Shown here one piece after another: positions 27,793 to 36,461 of a stretch of DNA of 64,000 nt (position 1 is the stretch's first letter; each line of letters begins with the position of its first letter). A program made the position numbers and the translations under genes. Source of the DNA: Achromobacter agilis (GTDB lineage Bacteria > Pseudomonadota > Gammaproteobacteria > Burkholderiales > Burkholderiaceae_B); assembly GCF_900496965.1 (NCBI RefSeq), contig NZ_UFQB01000028.1, positions 1 to 64,000 on the forward strand, written 5' to 3'. A model generated the notes under the pieces. That model did no database searches and was not told the origin of the DNA. It saw nothing but the letters and a program-made list of their open reading frames with translations.

Positions 27793-28986
27793 ATGGAAAA
27801 CGCAACGCTGTATACCCAAGTCCGCCCGGCGGGCGGCGAGATGACCTCGGTGCTGGTGCGCGACGGCCGCATCCAGACGCTGGGCGGACAGGCACCCGCC
27901 GGCGTGCAGGTGGTGGACGGAGGCGGCGCGCTGATGCTGCCGGGGCTGATCGATGCCCACGCGCACCTGGACAAGACCATGTACGGCATGCCCTGGTACC
28001 GCAACGATGTGGGTCCGCGCCTGATCGACAAGATCGAGAACGAACGCGCCGAGAAGAAGCGCCTGGGCATCGACCCGTACCGCCAATCGGCCCGCCAGCT
28101 GGTGATGTCGACCGGCGACGGCACCAGCCACATCCGCAGCCATGTGGACGTGGACACGGACATCGGGTTGGGGGCGATCGAAGGCGTGATGCGGGCGCGC
28201 GAACAGTACCGCGACCAGATCGATGTGGAGATCGTCGCGTTTCCGCAGAGCGGGCTGTTGATCCGGCCTGGCACGTTGGAACTGATGGACGAGGCCCTGC
28301 GCATGGGCGCGGAAGTGGTGGGCGGGCTGGACCCGGCCGGCATGGACCGCGATCCCAAGGGCCATCTGGACGCGATCTTCGGCTTGGCCGAGAAGCACGG
28401 CAAGCCCATCGACATCCATCTGCACGAGGCCGGCGAATTGGGTGCGTTCTCGATGCAGATGACCATAGACCGGGTGTTGGCGCTAGGCATGCAGGGCAAG
28501 GTCACGCTGTCGCATTCCTTCTGTCTGGGCATGCCCGACACGCAGGCGGTGCAGGCCTTGACGGAAGGCTTGCTGAAGGCGGGCGTGCACATCATGACCA
28601 CGGGCTCGGCCTCGCGGCCGGTGCCTAGCGTGGCGAAGCTGCATGCGGCCGGCGTCACGGTCTGCACGGGCAATGACGGCATGCGCGATACCTGGGGCCC
28701 CTACGGCAAGCCTGACATGCTGGAGCGGACCATGCTGGTCGGCCTGCGCAACAACTTCCGCCGCGACGACGAGCTGGATCTGGCGCTGCACGTGGCCACC
28801 TATGGCAATGCGCAGGTCATGGGACTGTCCGACTATGGCCTCGCGCCGGGTTGTCGCGCCGACTTCGTGCTGGTAGACGCGGAGACGGTGGCCGAAGCCA
28901 TTGTCTCGCGTCCGGTACGCAAGCTGGTCGTCAAGAGCGGGCGCGTGGTTGCGCGCGACGGCCGCGCGCTGGCGGAGGCGCCGTGA
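27793..28986 (+). CDS. Amidohydrolase (cytosine/isoguanine deaminase-like)
   Basis: The 397-residue TIM-barrel hydrolase has an intact metal site. LPGLIDAHAHLDK carries H56 and H58, the middle of the barrel has IDIHLHEAG and LSHSFCLG, and the final strand has GNDGMRDTWGPYG with the conserved aspartate. The DAHAHLDK and GND-RD-W-P pattern is characteristic of the cytosine deaminase branch, which hydrolyses exocyclic or ring C-N bonds of N-heterocycles. There is no signal peptide, so it acts in the cytoplasm on the imported substrate. Its TGA overlaps the ATG of the next amidohydrolase. Confidence 0.85.
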   Translation: MENATLYTQVRPAGGEMTSVLVRDGRIQTLGGQAPAGVQVVDGGGALMLPGLIDAHAHLDKTMYGMPWYRNDVGPRLIDKIENERAEKKRLGIDPYRQSARQLVMSTGDGTSHIRSHVDVDTDIGLGAIEGVMRAREQYRDQIDVEIVAFPQSGLLIRPGTLELMDEALRMGAEVVGGLDPAGMDRDPKGHLDAIFGLAEKHGKPIDIHLHEAGELGAFSMQMTIDRVLALGMQGKVTLSHSFCLGMPDTQAVQALTEGLLKAGVHIMTTGSASRPVPSVAKLHAAGVTVCTGNDGMRDTWGPYGKPDMLERTMLVGLRNNFRRDDELDLALHVATYGNAQVMGLSDYGLAPGCRADFVLVDAETVAEAIVSRPVRKLVVKSGRVVARDGRALAEAP

Positions 28987-30473
28987 TGAGCGCGCCGCAA
29001 GGTCCCATCCTGCTGACCGCCCGCTGGGTGGTGGGCCACGAGAATGGCCGCCATTGCCTGTACGAGAACGGCGAGGTGGTGTTCGAGGGCGATCGCATCG
29101 TCTACGTCGGCCATCGCTATCCGGGACAGGTGGCGCAGCGCCGCGACTACGGCCGGGCGCTGATCGGCCCCGGCTTCGTGGACCTGGACGCGCTGTCCGA
29201 CCTGGACACGACCATCCTGGGCTTCGACAATTCGCCCGCCTGGAAGAAGGGCCGCATCTGGCCCGAGACCTATATGAAGCAGGGGCCGTACGAGATGTAC
29301 ACGGCGGCCGAACTGGCGTTCCAGAAGCGCTATGCCTTTGCCCAGCTGATACGCAACGGCATCACGACCGCGCTTCCGATCGCGTCGCTGTTCTACCGGG
29401 TGTGGGGCGAGACCCGCGACGAGTTCCTGTCGGCCGCCAACGCGGCCGGCGAGCTGGGCCTGCGCGTCTACCTGGGGCCGGCCTATCGCAGCGGCCATAC
29501 CTATGTGGACGCGGGCGGCAAGATCCGCTGCCATTACGACGAGGCGCGCGGCATGGCGGGCCTGGCCGACGCGCTGGCTTTCTGCGACGAGATCGAAGGC
29601 CGGCACAACGGCCGCGTGCGCGCCATGCTGTCGCCCGACCGCATCGAAACCTGCACGCCGGCGCTGCTGCGCGCCTCCGCCGCCGCGGCTCGCGAGCGGA
29701 ACATGCCGATCCGGCTGCATTGCTGCCAGTCGCGCCTGGAGTACGACCTGGTGCTGGAGCAGCACGGCATGAGCCCGCCGGAATGGCTGCAAAGCCTGGA
29801 CTTCCTGTCGGAGCGCGCCTTGCTGCCGCACGGCACCTATGTATCGGGCTCGCGCCATATCGACCGGCCCGGGCGCGACCTGGAGATCATCCGCGACGCC
29901 GGCGCCAGCATCGTCCATTGCCCGCTGGTGTCGGGCCGTCACGGCGCCACGCTGGAATCGTTCGCGCGCTATCGCAAGCTGGGCGTGAACATCGGCATGG
30001 GCACTGACACCTGGCCGCCCGACATGGTGTTGAACATGCAGGTGGGGATGATGCTGTGCCGCGTGGCCGACGGCTCGACCGAAGCGGTCCGCTCCGAGGA
30101 TTACTACGACGCCGCCACGGTGGGCGGGGCCGACGCGCTGGGCCGGCCAGACCTGGGCCGGCTGGCCGTGGGCGCCAAGGCCGACATCGTGGTGTTCGAT
30201 TTTTCGCACGACCGCAACGGCCAGTTGATCGATCCGATACAGACCTTGATGGTGAGCGGCAGCGGGCGCGATGTGTCGCAGGTCGTGATCGACGGCCGCT
30301 TCGTCATGGTGGACGGCCGGATCCCGGGCTTCGACGCGCGCCTGGCACAGGAGCAGGCGCAGACGCAGTTCGACGGGCTGGTGGCCCGTTACCCCGACCG
30401 CACCTGGGGCCATCCGCCGGCCGAGCAGATTTTCTCCTCCAGCTATCCGCGTCCCGCAAGGAGCCCGTCATGA
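28986..30473 (+). CDS. Chlorohydrolase/TRZ-ATZ-type amidohydrolase lacking the first His-x-His
   Basis: The 495-residue protein follows the TrzN/AtzA-like amidohydrolase plan: an N-terminal beta-sandwich, a barrel entered at GPGFVD (61-66), and a C-terminal segment GAKADIVVFD. Later metal-site residues are kept (H245 in RLHCCQSRLE, H282 in LPHGTY, D341 in MGTDTWPPDM). But where the family has N-x-H-x-H, this protein reads D66-L-D68-A-L70, so both strand-1 histidines are gone. It may bind metal differently or have lost hydrolase activity. The ATG overlaps the stop of the previous gene, and its own stop overlaps the ATPase start, so it is translationally embedded in the operon. Confidence 0.82.
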   Translation: MSAPQGPILLTARWVVGHENGRHCLYENGEVVFEGDRIVYVGHRYPGQVAQRRDYGRALIGPGFVDLDALSDLDTTILGFDNSPAWKKGRIWPETYMKQGPYEMYTAAELAFQKRYAFAQLIRNGITTALPIASLFYRVWGETRDEFLSAANAAGELGLRVYLGPAYRSGHTYVDAGGKIRCHYDEARGMAGLADALAFCDEIEGRHNGRVRAMLSPDRIETCTPALLRASAAAARERNMPIRLHCCQSRLEYDLVLEQHGMSPPEWLQSLDFLSERALLPHGTYVSGSRHIDRPGRDLEIIRDAGASIVHCPLVSGRHGATLESFARYRKLGVNIGMGTDTWPPDMVLNMQVGMMLCRVADGSTEAVRSEDYYDAATVGGADALGRPDLGRLAVGAKADIVVFDFSHDRNGQLIDPIQTLMVSGSGRDVSQVVIDGRFVMVDGRIPGFDARLAQEQAQTQFDGLVARYPDRTWGHPPAEQIFSSSYPRPARSPS

Positions 30474-31504
30474 TGGCCATCGTTCCCAACACCACACAGC
30501 CGCCGACCGCGGCCAGCGTTGCGCCGACCCTGTCCGTGCGCGGCCTGTCGGTGGAGTTTCCGACGCGCCACGGCGTCCTGGTCGCCACGCGCGACATCAG
30601 TTTCGATATCCACCCGGGCGAGATCCTGGGCATGGTGGGCGAATCCGGCGCCGGCAAGTCGTTGACCGGCATGGCGGTGATCGGCCTGCTGGAGCCGCCT
30701 GGCCGGCTGGGCGGCGGCGAGATCCATCTGGCGGGCCGGCGTATCGACAACCTGCCGCCCAAGGCGCGCCAGCGCCTGCGCGGCAAGGAGATCGGCGCGA
30801 TCTTCCAGGATCCGCTGACCAGCCTGCATCCACTGTTCAGCGTGGGCGACCAACTGGTCGAGACGATCCGCCACCATGACAAGGTGACGGCGCAGGCGGC
30901 GCGCCAGCGGGCGCTGGAGCTGTTGCTGGCCGTGGGCATCCCGGCGGCGGACAAGCGAATCGACCACTATCCGCACCAGTTCTCCGGCGGCATGCGCCAG
31001 CGCGTGGTGATCGCGCTGGCCCTGGCGGCCCGCCCGGCGCTGATCATTGCCGACGAGCCCACTACGGCGCTGGACGTGTCGGTGCAGGCGCAGATCACGG
31101 CGCTGCTGCGCCGCCTGTGCCGCGAACAGGGCACCTCGGTGCTGCTGGTGACGCACGACATGGGCGTGATCGCTGAAACCGCCGACCGCGTGGCGGTGAT
31201 GTACGCGGGCCGCATCGTCGAGATCGGACCTGTGCTGGACGTGTTGCGCCGGCCTGGCCACCCCTACACGCAGGGCCTGATGAACGCGATTCCCGGCCTG
31301 CGCCAGCGCGCGGCCCGGCTGAACCAGATCGACGGCGCCATGCCGCGCCTGCACGCCATGCCAGACGGCTGTGCGTTCCATCCGCGCTGCGCGATGGCCG
31401 GCCCGCGCTGCGGCCAGCAGCGCCCGCCGCTGGCCCCATCCCCGGCCGGCGCCACCGTCAGCGCCTGCTGGCTGCACCAAGGAGGAGTCGCTCATGCCGC
31501 GTAA
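30470..31504 (+). CDS. ABC transporter ATP-binding protein, DppD type
   Basis: The 344-residue ATPase has Walker A GESGAGKS near 60-67, the signature FSGGMRQR near 170-177, Walker [13 protein letters not shown] near 190-201, and the C-terminal oligopeptide-transporter extension with the cysteine motif [14 protein letters not shown] that can hold an iron-sulfur cluster in this family. It powers the transporter encoded at 24192-27768. The ATG overlaps the previous stop codon. Confidence 0.93.
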   Translation: MMAIVPNTTQPPTAASVAPTLSVRGLSVEFPTRHGVLVATRDISFDIHPGEILGMVGESGAGKSLTGMAVIGLLEPPGRLGGGEIHLAGRRIDNLPPKARQRLRGKEIGAIFQDPLTSLHPLFSVGDQLVETIRHHDKVTAQAARQRALELLLAVGIPAADKRIDHYPHQFSGGMRQRVVIALALAARPALIIADEPTTALDVSVQAQITALLRRLCREQGTSVLLVTHDMGVIAETADRVAVMYAGRIVEIGPVLDVLRRPGHPYTQGLMNAIPGLRQRAARLNQIDGAMPRLHAMPDGCAFHPRCAMAGPRCGQQRPPLAPSPAGATVSACWLHQGGVAHAA

Positions 31505-32480
31505 CGATGATGTGCTGCTGCGGGCCGATGACCTGGCCTGCTGGTTCGACGTTTCCCCGCCCTGGCTGGAGCGCACGCTGTCGCGCCAGCCAGGGCAGAC
31601 TCTGAAGGCCGTGGACGGGGTGTCGCTGTCCGTGCCGCGCGGCGCTACGCTGAGCATCGTGGGCGAATCCGGCTGCGGCAAGTCTACGTTGGCCAAGCTG
31701 CTGGTGGGCCTGATGGCGCCGACGCGGGGAACCCTGCGCTATGGCCGCGACCGCAAGGGCGGGACGCTGCATCCGCAAATGATATTCCAGGACCCGTACG
31801 CCAGTTTGAACCCGCGCTGGCGCGTCGGCAATATCGTGGCCGAGCCCATTCTCACGCTGGGTCTGCGGGCCACGCCCGCCGACACCCGGCGCCGGGTGGA
31901 CGAGCTGCTGGAACTGGTGGGCCTGTCGGCCAGCGATGCCGGCCGCTTTCCGCACGAGTTCTCCGGCGGTCAGCGCCAGCGCATCTCGATCGCGCGGGCG
32001 TTGGCGACGCAGGCCGAGTTCCTGGTGTGCGATGAACCGACCTCCGCCCTGGACGTGTCGGTGCAGGCGCAGATCCTGAACCTGATGGGCGACCTGCAGA
32101 AGGAGTTCGGGCTGACCTATGTGTTCATCAGCCACAACCTGTCGGTGGTGCGGCACGTGTCGGACAGCGTGGCGGTGATGTACCTGGGCCGCGTGGTCGA
32201 GCAGGCGCCGGCGGATCAGCTATTCGATGCGCCGCGGCATCCGTATACGCGGATGCTGCTGGATACGATTCCGGACCTGGACAATCCAAGACGGGACCGG
32301 GAGCCGATGGGGGGAGAAGTGCCGAATCCGATCCAGCCGCCGTCAGGGTGCACGTTCCATCCGCGATGTTCGATGGCGCGAGAGCAATGCAAGACGGAGG
32401 CGCCGGCGGCCGTCAGCGTCGGGGGAGGGCGGCAGGTTCGCTGCCATGCGGTGTCATGGGAGGCGGCTAAGGCGGCTTGA
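31494..32480 (+). CDS. ABC transporter ATP-binding protein, DppF type
   Basis: The 328-residue ATPase has Walker A GESGCGKST near 60-68, signature FSGGQRQR, Walker B LVCDEPTSALD, and the C-terminal CTFHPRCSMAREQC extension. It is the partner of the DppD-type ATPase, and its ATG lies 11 bp inside that gene behind GGAGGAG. It is the last gene of the operon; a hairpin at 32562 is the likely end of transcription. Confidence 0.93.
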   Translation: MPRNDDVLLRADDLACWFDVSPPWLERTLSRQPGQTLKAVDGVSLSVPRGATLSIVGESGCGKSTLAKLLVGLMAPTRGTLRYGRDRKGGTLHPQMIFQDPYASLNPRWRVGNIVAEPILTLGLRATPADTRRRVDELLELVGLSASDAGRFPHEFSGGQRQRISIARALATQAEFLVCDEPTSALDVSVQAQILNLMGDLQKEFGLTYVFISHNLSVVRHVSDSVAVMYLGRVVEQAPADQLFDAPRHPYTRMLLDTIPDLDNPRRDREPMGGEVPNPIQPPSGCTFHPRCSMAREQCKTEAPAAVSVGGGRQVRCHAVSWEAAKAA

Positions 32481-32561
32481 TTTTCTGTCTGGTCGTGTTT
32501 TTTTGAGTTCTTAAGACGCCCGGCGCGGCGGTGGCGCGGGATGCGCGGGTCAACGATTGCG

Positions 32562-32590
32562 GTCCGGAGCCTTCGCTCCGGACTTCCCCT
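32562..32590 (+). terminator. Hairpin, possible terminator of the ABC/amidohydrolase operon
   Basis: GTCCGGAGC (32562-32570) pairs perfectly with GCTCCGGAC (32575-32583) around a CTTC loop. The tail is pyrimidine-rich (TTCCCCTT) but not a true T-run. Confidence 0.45.
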
Positions 32591-32840
32591 TCGTCATCTT
32601 CGTCGCCGCCTGCGGCGCCTCCTTCAGATTCCCTCGGGCTTATCGACTCCCCGCGCACCCCGCGCCACCGCCACACCGGGCTCCAAAAGCTGAAACATCC
32701 CGGCCAGCGGGGAGGGCAGGGTTCTTGAGGTTCTTGCCGCCGGTGGTGGGGCGGTGGAGCATCTTGCGGGGCCCGCTCCCGGCCGGCCGCGCGGGCGGCC
32801 TCTGGGAGCTTACGCGGTGTCTTGCGTCGTGGTGATGATG

Positions 32841-32857
32841 CCAGTGTCTGACACTGG
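32841..32857. repeat. Isolated GTGTCTGACAC palindrome
   Basis: CCAGTGTCTGACACTGG is a perfect 8-1-8 palindrome and a member of the dispersed family seen at 32881-33029 and 52526-52590. Confidence 0.75.
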
Positions 32858-32880
32858 CGTGCAGCGCGTCTCTGCCGTCT

Positions 32881-33029
32881 AGTGTCTGACACCCTTACGC
32901 GATGAGGGTACGGATTGAAAGGGGTCTTGCCGGGTGTCTGACACGCGGGGTGACTTTGCTGTGGGGGTGTCAGACACCCGGGAACATTTGCCCGAGTTTG
33001 AAGATTTGAGCGTAAGGGTGTCAGACACT
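32881..33029. repeat. Four-copy GTGTCWGACAC inverted cluster (REPIN/BIME-like)
   Basis: The outer units, 32881-32900 and 33010-33029, are perfect 20-bp inverted repeats of each other, sharing the extension CCTTACGC. The inner units are at 32934-32944 and 32965-32979, the latter extended to GGGTGTCAGACACCC. The first two units read GTGTCTGACAC and the last two GTGTCAGACAC, so the cluster is symmetrical and could fold as a long hairpin. No coding capacity is present. Confidence 0.75.
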
Positions 33030-33204
33030 TGGGCGCGCCGCGTCAAGGCCGGTGCCGGATGGGCGGCGCGCGCGGGTGGGCATGCGCAAGCTGTCGTTCG
33101 CCGCGCCGCCCATCACCGCCCCTCCAAAAAACAGACGAAGTCATCAGCAAACCAATGACCGAATTCGCGCCAGCGCACCCGCCGGCACGCTTCTAGGCAT
33201 GTAT

Positions 33205-33238
33205 GCCGATGTCGGCCGCCCGCGCGGCCGGCATCGGC
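33205..33238. other. 14-bp GC-rich hairpin
   Basis: Positions 33205-33218 pair with 33225-33238 with one G-T wobble and a 6-nt loop. No T-run follows on either strand. It could mark the 3' end of the dctPQM transcript, about 230 nt past dctM, or be part of the repeat-rich spacer. Confidence 0.5.
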
Positions 33239-33465
33239 GGGCACCGCAAGATTCGTCACTGAGCCCAGATCCAGCAGCGCATCAAGCCAAGACACACATA
33301 GCTCCTCGGCGCGAGCAGTCACGGCGCCCGCGACGAGGGGCGGCCTATGGAAGCGGGGCGCACCTATCAACTGCCAACTCAGTCACCCCAGCGCGGTCGC
33401 CGCCCCACAAGCTGATAAAAAATCACCAATGTAGTCAACAAAACCACATCAGCAATCAACTCCCT

Positions 33466-34743
33466 TTACTTCGCATAAACCAGATCACGCAACCCCAACG
33501 ACAACCCCGGCCAATACGTGATCACGATCAAGCAAACAATCACCACCCCCACGAACGGAATCAACGGCTTGATCAGCCGCTCCAGCGGCAACTTGGCCAC
33601 CGCGCATGCCGCGAACAGATTCACCCCGAACGGCGGCGTAATCATCCCCAGCGCCAGGTTCACCACCATGATGATCCCGAAGTGCACCGGCTCCACGCCG
33701 AACTTCAGCGCCACCGGCAGCAGCAAGGGGGCCAGCACCACGATGGACGCCGACGTCTCGATGAACATGCCGATCACGAACAGCGCCGCGTTCACGCCCA
33801 TCAGGAAAGTTAACTTGGTGTCGAAGATCTGGGCCAGCCAGACGCCCAGCGCATCGGGAATGCCCGCGCGGTTGAGCAGGAAGCTGAAGATGCCGGCGTT
33901 GGCGATCACGAACATGATCACGGCGGTCGACACCACCGACTTGTGCAGCGTGTCGGACAGCTGCTTGAAGGTCAGGCGGCGGTAGATGAACTTGCCCACG
34001 AACACCGCGTACATGACCGCCACCACCGAGGCTTCGGTCGGCGTGAAGACGCCGCCATAGATGCCGCCCAGGATAATGACCGGCATCAGCAGCGCCAGCC
34101 AGGCGTTCTTGAAGGCGGGCCACAGCGGCAGGCGGCCTTCGCCGTCGCGCTTGCCCAGATTGTTGCGCTTGGCGTAGAGCCACACATAGAACATCAGCGC
34201 CACGCCGATCAGGATGCCGGGCATGACGCCGGCAATGAACAGTTCGCCGGTCGAGGTGTCGGTGGACACCGCGAACAGGATCATCGGAATGGACGGCGGG
34301 ATGATCACGCCCAGCTCCGCCGCGCTGGCCTGCAGCGAGGCGGCGAAGGGCGCCGGATAGCCGTGCCGGACCATAGCCGGAATCAGGATGGCGCCGACGG
34401 CGAAGGTGGTCGCCACGCTGGATCCGGCCACGGCGGCGAAGATCATGCAGGTCAGCACGCAGGTGCAGGCCAGCCCGCCCTGGATGCCGCCCACCACGCT
34501 CTTGGCGAACTCCACCATGCGTTCGGAAATGCCGCCGGCCTCCATCAGGTTGCCGGCGAGGATGAAGAAGGGAATCGCGACGAGCGGGTACTTGTCCAGC
34601 GCGGCGAACAGCTGCTGGGCGACCACCAGCCAGGGCAGGCCGGCGGCGCCGACTCCCGCCAGGCTGGCCAGGCCGATCGACACTGCGACCGGCACGGACA
34701 GCCCGAAGAAAATCAGCATCGAGACAATCATGAGTTGTGACAT
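33466..34743 (-). CDS. dctM: TRAP transporter large permease DctM
   Basis: The 425-residue protein has about twelve hydrophobic segments and the DctM-like layout from the N-terminal FFGLSVPVAVSIGLASL segment, through SAAELGVIIPPSIPMI near 150, to the C-terminal NLALGMITPPFGVNLFAA. It is the transport channel of a TRAP system, driven by an ion gradient. It is the last gene of the minus-strand order dctP-dctQ-dctM. Substrates of such systems are carboxylates or sugar acids; which one cannot be told here. Confidence 0.93.
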   Translation of the reverse strand: MSQLMIVSMLIFFGLSVPVAVSIGLASLAGVGAAGLPWLVVAQQLFAALDKYPLVAIPFFILAGNLMEAGGISERMVEFAKSVVGGIQGGLACTCVLTCMIFAAVAGSSVATTFAVGAILIPAMVRHGYPAPFAASLQASAAELGVIIPPSIPMILFAVSTDTSTGELFIAGVMPGILIGVALMFYVWLYAKRNNLGKRDGEGRLPLWPAFKNAWLALLMPVIILGGIYGGVFTPTEASVVAVMYAVFVGKFIYRRLTFKQLSDTLHKSVVSTAVIMFVIANAGIFSFLLNRAGIPDALGVWLAQIFDTKLTFLMGVNAALFVIGMFIETSASIVVLAPLLLPVALKFGVEPVHFGIIMVVNLALGMITPPFGVNLFAACAVAKLPLERLIKPLIPFVGVVIVCLIVITYWPGLSLGLRDLVYAK

Positions 34744-34776
34744 GGCGATATCTGCTGCTTATGTTCTATGGGGGAC

Positions 34777-35277
34777 TCAGCCTTGCGCGTCGTTGCGCAC
34801 GGGCACGTCTTCTTCCTCGCCGGCGCACCAGCGGGCCAGCACGGCGATGGCGGCGAGCGTCGCGCCCACCGGAATGGCCAGGTAGATCCAGGAAATCGAG
34901 ATGTCCAGGCTGGGCACGTTCTGGAAGCGCACGCGGTAGGTCATGTTGCCGCCGATCCAGGCCAGGAAGCCCAGGAAGCTGGCGCAGATCAGGCCAATGA
35001 TGGCTTCGAGCACACGGCGGCGCGTGCCGCCGAGCAGGTTGCGCAGCAGTTCCACGCTGATCATGGCGCCGTGGCGGAACGCCAGCGCCACGCCCAGCAG
35101 CACGGTCCAGATCAGGAGGGCGCGGGTCAGCACCTCGCTCCAGTCGGCGGGCGAATGCAGCACGAAACGGGCAATGACTTGATAGAAGGCGGCGGCCGCG
35201 GCGGCCACCAGCAAGAGTTGGGCAAAGACGGAGACCAGCTTGAACAAGCCGCGGTCGAAGGCGCAGAGCAAACGCAT
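34777..35277 (-). CDS. dctQ: TRAP transporter small permease DctQ
   Basis: The 166-residue protein has four membrane helices (about 14-34, 46-66, 88-110, 128-150) and the WSEVLTRALLIWTVLLG segment typical of DctQ. It partners DctM. The start was set at ATG 35277, where the family begins; the frame stays open far upstream only as a shadow of dctP. A GGCGGGA/TCCCGCC stem lies in the 104-bp gap to dctP and could trim or attenuate the message so that the binding protein is made in excess. Confidence 0.88.
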   Translation of the reverse strand: MRLLCAFDRGLFKLVSVFAQLLLVAAAAAAFYQVIARFVLHSPADWSEVLTRALLIWTVLLGVALAFRHGAMISVELLRNLLGGTRRRVLEAIIGLICASFLGFLAWIGGNMTYRVRFQNVPSLDISISWIYLAIPVGATLAAIAVLARWCAGEEEDVPVRNDAQG

Positions 35278-35381
35278 GATGTATCCCGTTGGCGAGGTAC
35301 GCGAAGGGTGGGGGACGAAAAACGGCGGGACCGCAATCCCGCCGCCAGGGGAAGCGCGCCCCGGGTAGGGGCGGACCCTGC

Positions 35382-36356
35382 TTACTTGGTGTCGCGGATC
35401 GACTCGATCAGCTTCTTGTCGAACTTCTTGTAGTACTCGGGGTAGGCGGGCTCGACGGCGGCGGCGAAGGCGGCGCGGTCCACCTCCGACACCTGCATGC
35501 CTTCCTTCTTCAGCTGCTCGACACCCGTCTTTTCGATGTTGTCCACGTAGGCGCGCATGGCCTGGGCGGATTCCTTGCCGGCGCGGTCGAAGTTGGCCTT
35601 GTCCGCCGCGGACAGGCCTTCGTAGACGTTGGCCGACATCAGCACCAGGGCCGGACCGTAGACGTGGCCGGTCAGGGACAGGTACTTCTGCATCTGCGAC
35701 AGCTTGGCCGAGGTGATCACCGACAGCGGATTTTCCTGGCCGTCGATGGTGCCCTGCTGCAGGGCGGTGGCCACTTCCGGCCATGCCATGGGCGTGGGCA
35801 GGATGCCGATCTGGCGGAAAGCCGTGATGTGGATGGGGTTTTCCGTGGTGCGGATCTTCAGGCCCTTGGCATCGGCCGGGGTCTTTACCGGGCGCACGTT
35901 GTTGGTCAGGTGGCGGAAGCCCTGTTCGCCCCAGGCCAGGGCGACGATGCCGCGGCTGGGGAACTTGGCCAGCATGTCCTGGCCGATCTTGCTGTCCAGC
36001 ACCTTGCGGGCGTGATCCAGGTCGCGCAGCAGGAAGGGAATATCGAAAACCCCGGTTTCGGGAACAAAATTGAGGGTGGCACCTGTCGAAACGATGGCCA
36101 GGTCGATGGTGCCGATCTGCAGGCCTTCGATCACCTCGCGCTCGCCGCCGAGCGCGCTGTTGGCGAATTGCTGTACCTTGTACTTGCCATTGGAGGAGGC
36201 CTCGATGGACTTCGCCAGGGCGTCGGCGCCGGCGCCATAGTGCGACGACGTGGACAGCGCGTAGGCCATCTTCAGGGTGGTCTGCGCCGCGCTGGGCAGG
36301 GAGGTTACGGCCGCGCAAGCGGCCAGAATCGTGGCGGCAAGCCAGGATTTACGCAT
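35382..36356 (-). CDS. dctP: TRAP transporter solute-binding protein DctP
   Basis: The 324-residue periplasmic protein has a signal peptide (1-24, ending SAA) and DctP-family features: LGGEREVIEGLQIGTIDLAIVSTG near 69-92, the GLKIRTTENPIHITAFR segment with the conserved carboxylate-binding arginine near 169-185, and DGQENPLSVI. It delivers the substrate to DctQM and is the first gene of the operon. It is divergent from the FtsX-type permease gene at 36462; no specific regulator is next to it. Confidence 0.93.
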   Translation of the reverse strand: MRKSWLAATILAACAAVTSLPSAAQTTLKMAYALSTSSHYGAGADALAKSIEASSNGKYKVQQFANSALGGEREVIEGLQIGTIDLAIVSTGATLNFVPETGVFDIPFLLRDLDHARKVLDSKIGQDMLAKFPSRGIVALAWGEQGFRHLTNNVRPVKTPADAKGLKIRTTENPIHITAFRQIGILPTPMAWPEVATALQQGTIDGQENPLSVITSAKLSQMQKYLSLTGHVYGPALVLMSANVYEGLSAADKANFDRAGKESAQAMRAYVDNIEKTGVEQLKKEGMQVSEVDRAAFAAAVEPAYPEYYKKFDKKLIESIRDTK

Positions 36357-36461
36357 TGTCTTCTCCAGGGTGTGAGTCTTTATTCATGGGTGGCACTGCC
36401 TCCCGCCCCGGGATGATATCGGGATTCGGCCCCGATCTTGGCCGTTGGTTAACATTGTGGA

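Larger units (their letters stand above)
32481..33465. other. 985-bp non-coding region rich in hairpins and GTGTCTGACAC palindromes
   Basis: I see no convincing gene. Short open frames exist on both strands but lack ribosome binding sites, family similarity and normal codon bias. The left part carries a terminator-like hairpin (32562-32583) and further GC-rich inverted repeats. The middle (32841-33029) carries five GTGTC-A/T-GACAC palindromes, and the right part a 14-bp stem (33205-33238). From about 33400 the composition becomes unusually A-rich up to the dctM stop codon. Confidence 0.7.

Noticed and set aside
33113..33370. An 85-codon minus-strand frame in the non-coding region
   Set aside because: It contains the 14-bp hairpin, has no ribosome binding site and no recognisable domain, and crosses a composition change.
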